Assembly (NCBI RefSeq): GCF_032884065.1
Contig: NC_088866.1
Coordinates: 33,808,115-33,872,114, forward strand
Length of the DNA: 64,000 bases
From: Artemia franciscana
Lineage: Eukaryota; Arthropoda; Branchiopoda; Anostraca; Artemiidae
Reading direction: 5' to 3'
A program made the translations under genes and the position numbers. The notes below the pieces were generated by a model. The model did not search any database. It had not been told where the DNA came from and saw only the letters and a list, made by a program, of their open reading frames with translations. Shown here in pieces: positions 20,455 through 32,500 of this stretch (position 1 is the first letter of the stretch; every line of letters starts with the position of its first letter).

Positions 20455-20815
20455 AGGACATAAAGGATAACACAGATCCCAAACAATTTGGATTTAGACC
20501 CAGGCATAGCACCGTTCATTATTTGGTTGCATTGTTGGATACCATCCTTAAACACTTAGAAAAAAATGGGGCTTATGTTGATGCATTATTTTCTGATATA
20601 GTTAAGGCTTTTGATAGTCTCAACCATTATCTAGTAGTAGAAGAAGCCAAGATTATGGGTACCCGACCGTTTGTTGTACGTATGCTTGCTAGTTTTCTTT
20701 TTAAAAGATCTCAGTACGTCCAACTCTCTGATCATGAACCATCTGGATTTTATATTTTTTTGCGGTACTCCACAAGGGACTAAATTAGGCCCTCTTTCTT
20801 TTCTATCTTACTCCC
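20455..20815 (+). pseudogene. LINE reverse transcriptase fragment
   Basis: FGFRPRHSTVHYLVALLDTI (about 20488-20550), DIVKAFDSLNH (about 20598) and, after a frame change near 20755, CGTPQGTKLGPL are RT motifs of a CR1/L2-like LINE. The catalytic YADD region and everything after it are absent. Confidence 0.7.
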
Positions 20816-21124
20816 ACCGTTTACTCGTGCCGTTTAACCAAACCCTTGGAAAACTATAGGTTCTATTACTATCTTAGCTCCATGACTATCTACCTTTGTT
20901 CTGCTACCCTAGGAATGACGCATGGGCGGGTAATAGATAGACATATCTATTAACAAATGAGCTACAATCATTTTTATACAATCCTAATAAGGGGGGATTT
21001 ATGCCAGAATTGCTTTTCACTCAATTGTACTATCTGTCTTGGCCTTTCCTACAATTAATCATGACTTAATGCCCAGAATTATTCTATTGATGACTGATTA
21101 CCGGTTACCATGACTGATAACCAA
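20816..21124. other. No recognised feature
   Basis: AT-rich. Contains no ORF or repeat I can identify apart from its border with the repeat starting near 21125. Confidence 0.4.
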
Positions 21125-22200
21125 CATACATAAGGAGCGACCCGGCTCAATAGCAACCAAAACTCTAAAAAATGGAATTTTGATACCAATAGCTACATCA
21201 AAAGAATCGCATTTTAATGTTGATTTTCAACTTATAAGTTTCATCAAGTTTAATCTCACCCATCAAAAGTTACCAGCCTGAGAAAATTTGTCTTATTTTA
21301 GAAAATAGGGGGAAACACCCCCTAAAAGTCATAGAAGCTTAACAAAAATCACACCATCAGATTCAGCGTATCAGATAACCCTATCGAAGAAGTTTCAAGC
21401 TCCTATCTACAAAAATGTGGAATTTTCTATTTTTTGCCAAAAGGCAGATCACGGATGCGTGTTTTTTTTTCAAGGGTTGATCGTATCGAACCAGTGGTCC
21501 TAGAATGTTGCGAGAGGGCTCATTCTAACGGAAATGAAAAGTTCTAGTTCCCTTTTAAAGTGACCAAAAAAATTGGAGGGCACCTAGGCCCCCTACCACG
21601 CTAATTATTTTCCCAGAGTCAACGGATTAAAATTCTGAGATAGCCATTTTATTCAGCGTAGTCGAAGAACCTTATAACTATGTCTTTGGGGACGACTTAC
21701 TCCCCCACAGTCCCCGTGGGGGGGGCTACAAGTTACAAACTTTGACCAGTGCTTACATATAGTAATGGTTATTGGGAAGTGTATAGACGTTTTCAGGGGG
21801 ATTTTTTGGTTGGGGGAGGGGTTGAGAAGAGCGAGATATGTCGGGGGAACTTTCCATCGAGGACTATGTCATGGGGGAAGAAAATTTCCATGAAGGGAGC
21901 GCAGGATTTTCTAGCATTATTTAAAAAAAACAATGAAAAAAATAAATATGAAAATGTTTTTTCAACTGGAAGTAAGGAGCATCATTAAAACTTAAAACGA
22001 ACAGAAATTATTAAGCATATGAGAGGCTTACCTCCTCCTAATACCTCGCTCTTTACGCTAAAGTATTTTTAGTAATTTCAACTATTTATTCTGCAGCTTT
22101 TGTGATTCAGGGGTCATTCTTAATGAATTGGGACAAAATTTAAGCTTTAGTGTAAAGAGCGAGGTACTGACGAGGGGGTGAGCCCCCTCATATATGTAAA
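21125..22200. repeat. 1-kb dispersed repeat with internal inverted pair
   Basis: Runs from CGACCCGGCTCAATAGCAAC to GAGGTACTGACGAGGGGGTG. Ordered blocks include GAGATAGCCATTTTATTCAG, CTTTGGGGACGACTTACTC and CAGTCCCCGTGGGG. Near the right end CCTCGCTCTTTACGCTAAAG (22043-22062) and CTTTAGTGTAAAGAGCGAGG (about 22142-22161) form an inverted pair. No coding capacity. Diverged relatives lie at 24530-25020 and 4450-4575, and a short piece at about 13590-13740. Confidence 0.65.
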
Positions 22201-22835
22201 ACAGTAAAAAAACTTTAGTGTTTCCTCCACTTTTACACTGGTATCAACACCATACAGCACATACTTGCGTAACTTTTCTACATCTTTTTTTGTGGCTAAA
22301 ATTTTTGAGCCATCAAGAATTATTTCTTTGTATTTTGACAGGACATGGTCTGCCGCCTGAGAAGACGTAAAGTAAATATTAATAGACTCGTCCTGCTTGA
22401 AAACAAGTTCAAAATTTACCTTGGTGATTAGAAAGACAGCTTTCCTAATTTGCATTATTCGATCTTTTGAAAAGGGTTGGCCATTGCTTTTCTTGATTGA
22501 GACAGCATAATAAGTGGGGTAATCGTTAGCACTAGTTTCTGGGACACTTGAAGAGAGGGGTTGCAATATCACTGGCGAATGAGTTTCATCCTTTTTCCTC
22601 TTTTTGCCAGGCGTCTCACCTCTTTCATTAGAGTTAGTTTCGGCTAAGGCCTCAATCCCTCACAAGTGGCTAACTGTTTTGGATCGCGTAGTTTGGGGGG
22701 GGGGTTAGGAAGAGTTTTAGAGGTAGGTTGGAATATCGACTGGCTAAGGGTTTCAGTGGGAGTATCCTTTTCGGGTGGTAGCCTTAGGGCTTTTTCCCTG
22801 TCATTTAGTCCGACGAGACACTGCAGATTCACGAA
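22200..22835 (-). pseudogene. LINE ORF1 (gag-like) fragment
   Basis: Reads MNLQCLVGLNDREK from 22832, shifts frame near 22640, then continues PVILQPLSSS, SIKKSNGQPFSKDRIMQIRK and LRKYVLYGVDTSVKVEETLK until it meets the 1-kb repeat at about 22200. The style (a Pro/Ser-rich lead, then a globular domain with a KYVLYGVD-like strand) resembles ORF1 of I or Jockey LINEs. The Zn knuckles expected further downstream are missing. It could come from the same lineage as the LINE at the left edge, but that cannot be tested here. Confidence 0.5.
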
Positions 22836-23651
22836 CTGTTAATCAGTCTTAATTCAAGGTTACTTGACCAAAAGTAAATATGACAGTTTTTAATCAGCGA
22901 TAACACCAATATATTCAATTATACACTATGATAAATAATAACTCACTTTGTATGAAGTGAGAATCCCTCACAATTAAATCCGCAAGATAATTGCGCAATC
23001 TACACAGTAGAGTACAAAAAATAATCCGATTAGGTTCATAAGCTAGTTCCTTTTAGTTCAGATACTAAACTCATACTGACGGTAGTTTATGGAATTTCTG
23101 TTCGTTTGGGTTTCAATCATACTTCAATAGTAAAATATTTTATTGGTTTTAAGCTTGATTTCAATATTCAATTTACGTTTTACTCATTAATTACCTCTTC
23201 TATGTTTGGTTGTCATGATGGTTTATTCAATTTTTGTTCGTTTTGGGTTTCATTTTTCTTTAATAGAAATTTGTGGTCGTTTTTCATTTTGATTATTATA
23301 GGTTTTAATTTCTGTTGATCTTAAGTTAAGCATCACTTCACGTTTCTTCAATAGTTCTAAGTAAAAAATATTTGACATGAGTTATCCCCGCTCCTGTTTT
23401 CACCAAAAGGCTGTCATTTTCCATTGAAAGGCACGTCATTTAGTCCATTCAGTGGTAAATTAGGGAATCTAAAACTACTATTTTGTTAAATTTTTTTTCT
23501 GGTCATTACACTGGTTGGCAGGTCTAAAGGAGCAGATTATTTATCAGTTTCACATTCGTGTCTGTTAGGAGGCTTGTTGGCAGAGTTTTGGGAATTGATG
23601 CTTGTGCATATGTGCTGTTGGTACTGGAAAAAAAATGTCCTTTATAATTAA
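22836..23651. other. AT-rich with dispersed motif copies
   Basis: Two copies of an AATTT(C/T)TGTTCGTTT(T)GGGTTTCA-like block (about 23093 and 23233) repeat a motif seen inverted at 19600. No gene. Confidence 0.4.
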
Positions 23652-24495
23652 CTAGCTGGGTCCCGGCGACTTCGCCACCGGGCCCCAGCACGGCACGCGG
23701 CAGGCTTCTATATACATGGATTCTCATTGCCCCTTGTGTTCTATTGCAGTTTTTTCAAAGATATTTGATTATTAAAGCAAGTACAATTTCTAACAATGGT
23801 ATCTACTAAGCTTCAAATGTTTTGGTTTTCTTTTTTAAGGTTTTCGAATTCTTGTAATCCCTTGTTTTTTAATTAAAACTTTTTTTTAATTTTTTTTTTT
23901 GCTTTTTAGTTTTTTTCTTTTTTTATTTTTGTTTGTTTTTTTAGTTTTTTTCTTTTTAGTTTTTTAGTTGTTTACCTTTTGTAGTTTTTTCTTCTTTTTT
24001 TATTTTATTTTTCTTCTTTATTTTTTGATTTTCTTTCCGGAACGTGCCCCAGCAACACGTTTGCAAGGTGCTAATTTTTGACTGCGTAAAACTTGCGGTT
24101 ATACAACTGGTAATTCCTCTGATATACTCTGGTAATTCCTCGACACGTATTCTTTTTTCACTTTCACTTTCCGCCGCAAGCCAGGTTTTACGATGGTCGT
24201 GTAATACATTGACACGCTTTCTTTTGGTAATTTCTCTCTGAGCCGCAGGCCTACATCCCCCCCCCCTTCCCCCTTAATCAACAGGTATGCAAGATGCTAA
24301 TTTATAACTGTGTAAAACTTGTGGATATACAACATTCTTCACAGTCCCATTATCTGTGCATATAAATAGATTGTCCGGTTTACTGACTCTAGGACATGTA
24401 ACATATAACTGTCCATGGGAAAAACAATCCATATTAATATCTATACCGCATTTTTCTAATGATTGCCCTTCAGCTTTGTTGATGGTGAATAACTA
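23652..24495 (-). mobile_element. Two overlapping Helitron remnants of a second subfamily
   Basis: The terminus CTAG at 23652-23655 is followed by a GGTCCCGGCGACTTCGCCACC hairpin region, unlike the GTTGGTGTGG hairpin of the other Helitrons here. Inward lie a T-rich tract (23870-24030), a piece of the helicase C-terminal end (24082-24105), then units of the 23-residue N-terminal repeat (24110-24255, WLAAESESEKRIRVEELPE). A second, longer helicase C-terminal piece follows (24285-24490: CGIDINMDCFSHGQLYVTCP, TDNGTVKNVVY). The order N-terminal repeats next to C-terminal end is that of an internally deleted copy placed beside another copy. Confidence 0.7.
23870..24030. repeat. T-rich (TTTTTAG)n-like tract
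   Basis: Runs of T broken by AG, such as TTTTTTTAGTTTTTTTC. Comparable tracts occur inside the Helitron at 60.2-61.6 kb. Confidence 0.7.
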
Positions 24496-24529
24496 GCCTC
24501 CCATCCCACGCCCTTTCCCCAAAATTCCT

Positions 24530-25020
24530 CTGATAAAAATTTTGAGATAGCCGTTTGGTTTAGCATAGTTGAAAGGTCCAGTAACTAAGCTTTTGGGATA
24601 ACATGACACTCCAGTCCCTGGAGAAACATCATTAAATCATTGCGTATGTATTGTTATCGTATTATTTTTTATCCGAAAATATAAAGACATTTTCGGGAGG
24701 GGGGTGATTTTCTATTGGAAGGATTTTCCACGGAAAGGGTAGTTCCCGGTAGGTTGACTTTCCGCATCTTTCCAAGAGGGGATTTTCTACTATGGAGATT
24801 TGTGAGAAAAAATTTCCACGGAGGAGAGGATTTCCGGTACGACTTGGAAAATAGTTAGAAATAGTCTTTTCTAAATGAAAGTGTGCTAATTTACAGCAGA
24901 ATCATCCGCAAGAAAATTTCCCGGGGGAACTTTAAGCGATAACGGAATTGTTTTGGGGGGAATTTCCCTGGTGGGGGATTATTTTTTACTTGGGAGGAAC
25001 TTTCTATGGAGGGGTTTTAA
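24530..25020. repeat. Diverged relative of the 21.1-kb repeat
   Basis: GAGATAGCCGTTTGGTTTAG, then a GTTGAAAGGTCCAGTAACTA block, then CTCCAGTCCCTGGAG and a G-rich GGGGGAATTTCC-type region follow the same order as in the copy at 21620-21900, with many substitutions. Confidence 0.5.
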
Positions 25021-26194
25021 TAGGATTTGCATACCATACCGACGCAACGTCAATTTATCGACAGCACGCCACCGATAAAAGACGCACAGGCTTAGAAACT
25101 TTTTTACCGGCATGATGGCGCACCGCCGGTGCCATCGACGTGGCGATTTGCCATCGATGTCTATTTGGTCTTATGTTTTTGTCTTATTTGTTGATTTCGG
25201 TTCAGTTTGGCTGTTGGAGAGCTAATTCTGTGGTTTTATCTGATGGCATCAGCTCAGCTTATAGACCCCTGCTATACAGCTTAGGAACCCTTGATATAAA
25301 CATCTTATATCTTACTATTTTTATTTTTGTCAATTGGGTTCTAAGGGTGCAGACGTGCTGTCCAGTAGAAATTTATTTTTTATTGTATATTCTGGATCTA
25401 TTAGGCAATACCTCTGCGCCTTTTACTGCGGGTAATCTGCACCAATACCATTTCTTCAACAAGAGATCCTCAGTTTTTGTTTGTTATCTGAAGACTTTGA
25501 TGTTTGAAACTGGAAGCGCTCCTTTGATCTTTCCAAAAAGAAATGCAGGGGTTTTTATTTGAGTACGGCTTAGACCTAGTTAGGTTCAAGTCAACTTGTT
25601 TTCCAACAACTTCGTCTGCCTCAGTGAGAACCACAAGTTCTTCAGATGAAGAGTAAAGTTCCGCCAAGATTCTGGCTCTTAAGCCAACTCAATTATTTAG
25701 AACATTTCTTTTAGAGACTTGAAATTTTCTCTTGCAACTGCTTTGTTTACTATTTAATTTCTTTTCTTACATACCGGTAACATCGCAACTACAGTCTCAA
25801 AAGAGAATTTTGGCGGAACTCTCCCTCAAAAACACATTCCAAAAACGAAAGATGAATAGGGCCCGTTGTGCGTCAAACACGGGTTGCTGAAAATGGATTT
25901 CATTGAGTACAATAACAAGCATCCTGAAAACATGGACACAAAGGGAAGCGAAAGCTACCGTTTATTGAAAAGTGAGAGATTAAAAAACCTGAAAAAGAGA
26001 ACCTTGATCCTACTGATTATTGAGTTCCATTTGAACGATACGTCGCTTGTGGTGTTTCAAATAAGTTTGAAACTATTTTTAATGGAAAAATCGGCGTCAA
26101 CCGGCGACAAGCTACCGCGCGCCACCATTTCCCCCTTCGGTCCAGCTGTTCGCCACCGAAAAGAAAACCGGTGCGGTGGGGACTAAATGATAGG
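25021..26194. other. Unassigned segment between two GC-rich islands
   Basis: Two GC-rich islands (25040-25160 and 26090-26175), each with a CGCCACCGA motif, enclose an AT-rich middle. A 140-codon ORF (25140-25562, +), rich in hydrophobic residues, has no family I recognise and lacks a convincing signal of coding use. It may be an unrecognised DNA transposon. Confidence 0.35.
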
Positions 26195-27560
26195 ACCTTC
26201 GCTAAAGATCTTCAATCAGCGGGATCAAGCCTAAAAAGCATCATCATACTAATTAATTTGCTTCTTACAGAAACCAGGCTAATGCCTCTACAATTACTGC
26301 ACTCACTCTTATCACCTTTCTTATGGAGGAGTTTAATTAGAGTTCTCCTAAAATTACTGAGTACTTCCCCTTTTTTGAACACTTTTAGTACTGTCACTAC
26401 TTTTTCCTCATAAAACAAATCTTCCTGCACATCCAAATTATCACAAACTTTCTTCACTTTTTTCTATATCTTTTCCTGTAATTCTATCACGGTTTAGAAC
26501 ATACTCAAAATTTTCTGCCTATCACTCATTAACTCTTTCCTTCACATCAACTGTGGCCCCGTTTTTCTCTTTGACTGAGAAAAGTCCAAATTGATTTTGA
26601 ACATACCAGAGAGATATTTTACTATGATAACGTCTGGCTTCATCTTCCAGATCTTTTAAAATTTTATCCATGGCCTCCACTTCACACCTCCTTAATTCAT
26701 ATTTTAATGCGTTCTCCATTTTCTTTACGTCCCTCTTATTTTCATATGATCTATAACCCAAATAATTCTTGTACAGGCCTCCTCTCTGTTTAACATGAAG
26801 CATGTTCACTAGTATTCCTAGCTACGTATCTAACTTTCTTCCCTAAGATACTATCAGCGACTTTATAAACTATTTTTCAAAAATTCTTTCCATCCTTTTT
26901 CACCACTGTTTCTCATTCTAGAATCTACCAACGTCATAACTCCCCAGAAGGTAGTTACCATTCCTAAATTTAAGCTATCAATTGACCCTGGACACTACTA
27001 CATGGTGATCTTTACTTTTAACACCAACAACAGCTCTTTTATATACCCTAGTATTCTTTAAAGTAGCACAATCAATAAGGTTAGCTGTCTAGCCATCATG
27101 TGAATGCCATGTTAACTTATGGATCATTTTATGAGCAAATACTCTATTAGGTATATCCAGATTGTTATACCTACAAATTTGTAGCAGTTTGTACCCATTA
27201 CTGTTTTCTTTTCTTAAACCAGTTTTTCTAGGCTAGGTTACCATCTATCCCTATTTCTACCAACATGGGCATTAAATACCTGTATGTAAAGACCATATTT
27301 CTACCTGGGACCCTACCTATTTGTTCCTGTAGCTGCAAGTAAAAATTATCTGAGTCATTATTATCTTTATCAGTCGATTCTACAGAGGCAAACACTAATG
27401 ACTAGCCACTAGCATTCTATTATTAATACCTTCCCAACCAAAAAAAAAAGACTTGACAGCTTCTTTAGTCATCATGAGCTCTACCTCTTCCTATGCACTC
27501 CCATCCTTCACCAAATCACATGTTTCCTACCCCTTGGATATGAGTTTCTGAAACTCCTAA
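26195..27560 (-). pseudogene. RTE-type LINE fragment (endonuclease end to RT start)
   Basis: On the minus strand from right to left: an endonuclease tail (NRVFAHKMIHKLTWHSHDG about 27140, DHHVVVSRV about 27005), the linker (ALKYELRRCEVEAMDKILKD about 26700, NGATVDVKERVNE about 26540) and the RT start (KTLIK-like block, LHKKGDKSECSNCRGISLVS about 26300). There are several frame changes, with stops near 27080 and 26990. The RT catalytic part is missing. The two LINE 3' ends at 35985 and 47530 look like the same family. Confidence 0.7.
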
Positions 27561-30500
27561 CAAGTTAAATTCCAAGCGTCTGAACTGGAAACGCTTCGAA
27601 GCGTCTAAATTTGAAAATTAAGAGACACAAACTGAATAAAAGTGCCCAGCCTGGTGCTATTAAGAAATTGAAAAAAAGAAGAAAAAATCAGCTTATACAT
27701 TGAATATTCCTTTCTAGACTTGGCTCTATTTAATCTTGAATCTCTCACCTAAGAATTTCTATATTACCAATCTAGATCTTGATGCTAACTTGTATTATAA
27801 ATCCGTAAGTCCACAGATTTGTTAATTTAATGTTAGAACACTATTTCTTCTGGACTTAACACACCTTAAGACTAAACGTTCCATTAGATGATCATAAAGC
27901 TACTAAAAATACGAATATAATAAGATTTATACTATCAAGCATCATTTAATAATTTCAAAAAATGACATTAACAAAAAAAACTAGCACTGGTGGAGAAATG
28001 CATTCATGATTCATTTTCACAATGAACTTTAAAAAATCAAAAAACTATTAGAATTTGATAAGGACAGTTGCTAATGCAAACAAAATTCTGAAACAAATAC
28101 TGACACCATAAAATTGTGTGAAATTCCGTACCATTTGACAACTGAGCTACGATAATTCAAAGATCCTACACAACATAAATGTTACAGGAGAACTGAAATA
28201 TAAAATACACAACAAGTTTTCCGGACGTTATTAACGCGGGCAATTTTAGCATCAAAGATATGACTGATACAATTTCTAATATCAAAGCCAATAGTGAATA
28301 TCAAAACAAAAGACAATATACGCTTTCGGGTAACAGTGACCAAGCGAAGTCGTTATGCGTAGTCTGGCTGATATGTCTGAACTCGAATTGCCTATGCATA
28401 CATTATTTCACCGAACGGACATGAAATGTGCCTGTTAAAGCGAAATTAGACTCCGGCAAAAACCGAATTTCGATATTAGGAAAGCCTCTAGCTCCAGATC
28501 CTGAAAGCTAGTATCTTGAAGGAAAGTCGAACCCAAATTTCTACATGTCATAGAACAATCTTTCAACCGTAATCCGAGACAATGCCAAATCAGAAACTGC
28601 CTTAAAAGTGACAGTACAATCACAATCCTAGTCAAAGATATGCAAAGGTATGCAACTCTTTTTCTAAACTTTGTATAAACATTCTTTTATATATAATTTG
28701 CTTTTTCCTAAGCTTTGTATTCATATAAACATTTGACTGAAATCGTTAGTAACGATAAATTTCAAAAGAAAACGATTTCCACTGTTTCGGCAAGTGAGGT
28801 GGAGGAGTTATACGGCATTTACGAAGAAGATATTTATCAGTGCCTTAGAACCGACTAAAATACAAGGGAACTAACTGGACCAATGAGTTATGCGTGTTGA
28901 CCTAAAACAATTACACTGGAAATCCTAACTTGATAAAAAAAAAGTTTCAATTAACTCAGTGAAATTCCAAGCACAACAAATTTGCGAACCTAAACTCAAC
29001 TGCTATTAATAGTAATAAAAAAAAAAAAAAAAAAAAAATGTTTAGTACATCCATGAAGGTCTTATTGGTTTCCCATTTGCACAAGTATTCAAAACAAATC
29101 GATTATATTACTTCATAATAATAATTATTCTATTCTTTGTTCATAATCCGACATAAAAGAAACACACATCAACAATAATTACTGTTCTACTATGAAGAAA
29201 AATAGATTTTACTAAGTTCCAAATAATTTAGTTTTTGGAAAAAAATAATTCCATCCAAGGGCATATAGCTATTGAATCACCGACAAGTCTAAATCCGATT
29301 TTACCCAATTTATATAAAACAGACAAATACATCAATATCTTGACTTTAGGAACCCTTTAGACTGGAAGGGACCCGTGAGTTTCGTGATCCACAGAGGAAT
29401 ATGCCAGGTACGGATGTGACTGAAAAGCCTTTCTTATCGAAAGGAAATTTCTACACTTAGCACCAATTACGATTTCATTATAATTAGTAATCAATTGGAA
29501 AAGACAAATCCTTTAAAAAATTAGTAGCAATGTTCTAATTTCGTGTAAAATCTCTCAAAAATTGATTAAATTCATATTTCATGGTTCAATTAGAAAACGT
29601 TTAATAAGATTCTAGAGTTAAATTCAGTAGCGACTTACCACTATTTGTTCCTCGTTTACAAGCTTGGTCTTTAAATAAACAATTTCCTACTGCAACAACT
29701 TTTTGGCGACAAATAGTATAGGTGTTCGGTGCCAATCAGTTTTGCCTCATTACTTGTGGCACCTGTCTAAAGGTTTCCTGTACAATCAAGCTGCCCTAAG
29801 AGAATATAATTCAGGAATAATTTTTCCCTATCTCTAAATCATCCCTAGAAAGCACAGCCACGTTTTGGCAATAATCGTATTTCGTTCTCATACACATGAA
29901 TTTCATACTAAAATGTATGACTTTCATATGTTTTCAAATGAAAACGAGATGTGGGGGAACTTTTCTTCACCTTTTCAGAGTCTGAACCCCCCCCCCATCA
30001 ATATAGGCAAACAAGAAAGCTTACCGTCTCACAATCCATACCCCAATAACACAAATAGTTCAAGCCTAAATATTAGTTTTATCAGTAAAGCCTAGTTATC
30101 ACAGTATTTATGGATGGATACATGCATTTTCACATTCCTAAGTTTTCAGTTGAGCATGTTTATGTACGAGTATATCAATTTTTTGACATCCAAGGATTTT
30201 AAGCGATCTATAGAGCTAATAGCTATAAAGCCAAACTAGTACCAATCCCCGAAATCCTATGATGCCAAAAAAGATGAAATATTGTGAATCCTTGACCACT
30301 CTGCTCACTACATTGTTTACAGGCAATTTGACAGCAAGAGTAAATTAAGAAAAGAAAGCACAGCTTTAAATTCGTATTTTAAATACCCAAAACGTTGTTC
30401 TCTCACATCTTATTTAAAATGAAGACGTGAAAATTCAAATTTTACAAGATAATTGCATTCAAGGTTTAAACAAATATAGAAGTTTTATCCAGGTTTGTCT

Positions 30501-31942
30501 ATTGCTTCCCAAAATAATGAATTTAATTCCTTAAATTTAACTAATTTTCAATCTCAACATAAGAATAGTTCTAAAATTAAATACACCAGGTACTACTATC
30601 TTTGAGCTATCCGTGTAAAAACTAAATATATCTTGATTTTTCAACCGATTACTGCACTGTAATTAACTAACACTGTTGCATGCCTATCATCAAAATCTTG
30701 AAAAAGCTAAACTGGCACTCAAAGAACTGATCAGAAGATGCATTTATGGCAGATATATATGCATCAGACGTCTAAGGAAATTAATCGTGAAATTAATGGC
30801 GACTGAAAAGCGATTAGTCGAAAAATTTCGAAGAAAAAAAATGTGGGAGGGGGTACACAAATCTATACCCAAGTAGACCTTGCCATGCTTAAAATAATAA
30901 TCTACAGATTTTGGCTTTATCAAACCTCGTTTGATATCAAACAGTGCGTTATTAAAATACTTAAAACTATATCACGGAAGAAAATCACAATTAAGGAGAA
31001 TAACATAATAAACTGAAGGGGATCAGATCTCTAGCTCTTGACAGGATCTCTTGCCTACAGAAAAAATTAAAAGAGCATAAGAAACTGAAGATGACTGAAC
31101 GATTGGTGTGCTATTGGATCTGTAAACTCTGATGGCATAGTGTGACCTAAAGAACATAGAAAACGACGAAAACTGAATTTTTGGCACTTTATTCTTTTGG
31201 ACTCTTCTGGATCTAATTTCAACATTCTACAATGGTAAGAATATGCGGTATTAAAGAAAATAAAATTTCTAGAGAACATTTTAAATCTTTACTTTCAAAT
31301 TTTTAAAAACTACAGTCACACACTTTTTTTTTAACTACAGGCACACCAGGTAGTATATTAGAGCAGTTGAACTAAACAATTTAGTTAGAACTAATCTTAT
31401 CCCAAAATACTTATGTTCTTAAGTTGTTATAAAAACGCTATTTAATATTATATGTTACACTACTTGTTATTATACGTTTATAAAAATACTGATATTTATA
31501 ATCTTCCTCTAAATTTCAATTCACATGAATGCTCAACTAGACGTCAATCTCCATGTATAATCAATCTTCTGTAAGCAGCCCTGATTGGTCCAAAGCGATG
31601 GTGGGTAGAAGTTTATATCTAGCTAAGCAAACGTTTGAATGGGACATTCGAGAACAACTGACATTTTCAATCTTATCAGTTCAATCATTTATCTTATTGA
31701 ATTTGAATATACTATATCAGAAGTTTCGAATAAATATAAGAAGTTTTGATTTTCTTTAAATTCTATGACTGATTAATTTACTAGCTTTAACAAGGACTAA
31801 AACAAACATTAAAAACCCCTAACATCAAAAGGAAAATGACCTAGGTTCCTAGCAAAAACTAAAACATCTATAACTTATCAGCCGTTTAGAGCTGAAACGA
31901 AATATCACTGCGATGAGTAAACATACAGCTTTTACAGCTGAT
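27561..31942. other. Quiet AT-rich region downstream of MPC1
   Basis: No exon, RNA gene or repeat could be named over 4.4 kb. Small items only: a 14-bp palindrome ACGCTTCGAAGCGT near 27588, a 20-plus A run at about 29018, a C run near 29989 and weak ORFs at 28435-28635 (-), 29865-30095 (+) and 30676-30876 (+) without family matches. The left side borders the RTE fragment and the right side the MPC1 stop codon. A GAATAAAG on the minus strand near 31196 could be the MPC1 poly(A) signal. Confidence 0.4.
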
Positions 31943-32115
31943 TCAGCTCTTTTGGTCCTCGTTCTCCTTCTTATCTAAATAATAATGCTTCACAAATCTG
32001 TAGCCTTGAGTCAGCTGAGCAGCTTCGTTTGTCATATGGCATGCAAATAGGAGCAAATTTCGAGGTTGAACTTTCCAAGCAAACCTCATGAAAATTGCTG
32101 AGTATAAGCACAAGG
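31943..32115 (-). CDS. MPC1: MPC1 exon 3 (C-terminal, with stop)
   Basis: MPC1 pairs with MPC2 to form the pyruvate carrier of the inner mitochondrial membrane. This 173-bp exon encodes 56 residues and TGA. It contains [20 protein letters not shown] and [16 protein letters not shown], matching human MPC1 (FMRFAYKVQPRNWLLFACH, TNEVAQLIQGGRLIKH). The acceptor is TTTTTATTTCCAG; the first two bases CC complete an Ala codon (G|CC) begun in exon 2. The tail ([13 protein letters not shown]) is polar, as usual for this protein. The preceding intron is 7266 bp. Confidence 0.95.
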
Positions 32116-32289
32116 CTGGAAATAAAAAGTCAATTAAGAAATGAAATATATACAAAGATGGATCAAAATTTTATGAACAATTCAGTATTATATATGAGTT
32201 CAAAGATTTATTTAATTCTATTTTGCAGCTGAATTGAAAGAGAGGTGCTAAAGCATCACTGACGTTGAAATAAAAATATTTTTACTCCC

Positions 32290-32500
32290 TTGACCTGTCA
32301 ACCTGTTGTAGCACAGTGCATTGATGTTCTTCCTTGGGAATATGGGGATGCCCAGGGTTCGATACCCGCCACAGCAAGGTTCGGCGACAAGCTTGCTACT
32401 TATCCCTGTAAAAAACACCCAGCAACTGAAACGTCGATTCGACGCCCTATGCGCCAGCCATGGCTCTGGAGGATCTATATCCTATTTTTTTTATGATCTG
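32290..32500 (+). repeat. tRNA-derived SINE in MPC1 intron 2
   Basis: An A-box-like TAGCACAGTGCATTG (about 32307) and a perfect B-box GGTTCGATACC (about 32358) are spaced as in a tRNA promoter. A conserved-looking body follows (GCTTGCTACTTATCCCTGTA, CGCCCTATGCGCCAGCCATG) and a T-rich end near 32490. The short readings across it (for example 32290-32496) are not genes. It is antisense to MPC1. Confidence 0.75.

Noticed and set aside
25140-25562. 140-codon hydrophobic ORF as a membrane protein gene
   Set aside because: No family resemblance, no splice or start context, and it lies between GC islands that look like repeat ends; hydrophobicity can come from T-rich sequence.
28340-28640. Possible protease or polyprotein relic in short frames
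   Set aside because: A few suggestive residues only; no catalytic motif or flanking repeats, so no element can be supported.
30676-30876. Small basic protein of 66 residues
   Set aside because: Lys/Arg-rich composition without any recognised motif, splice context or repeat; indistinguishable from chance in AT-rich sequence.
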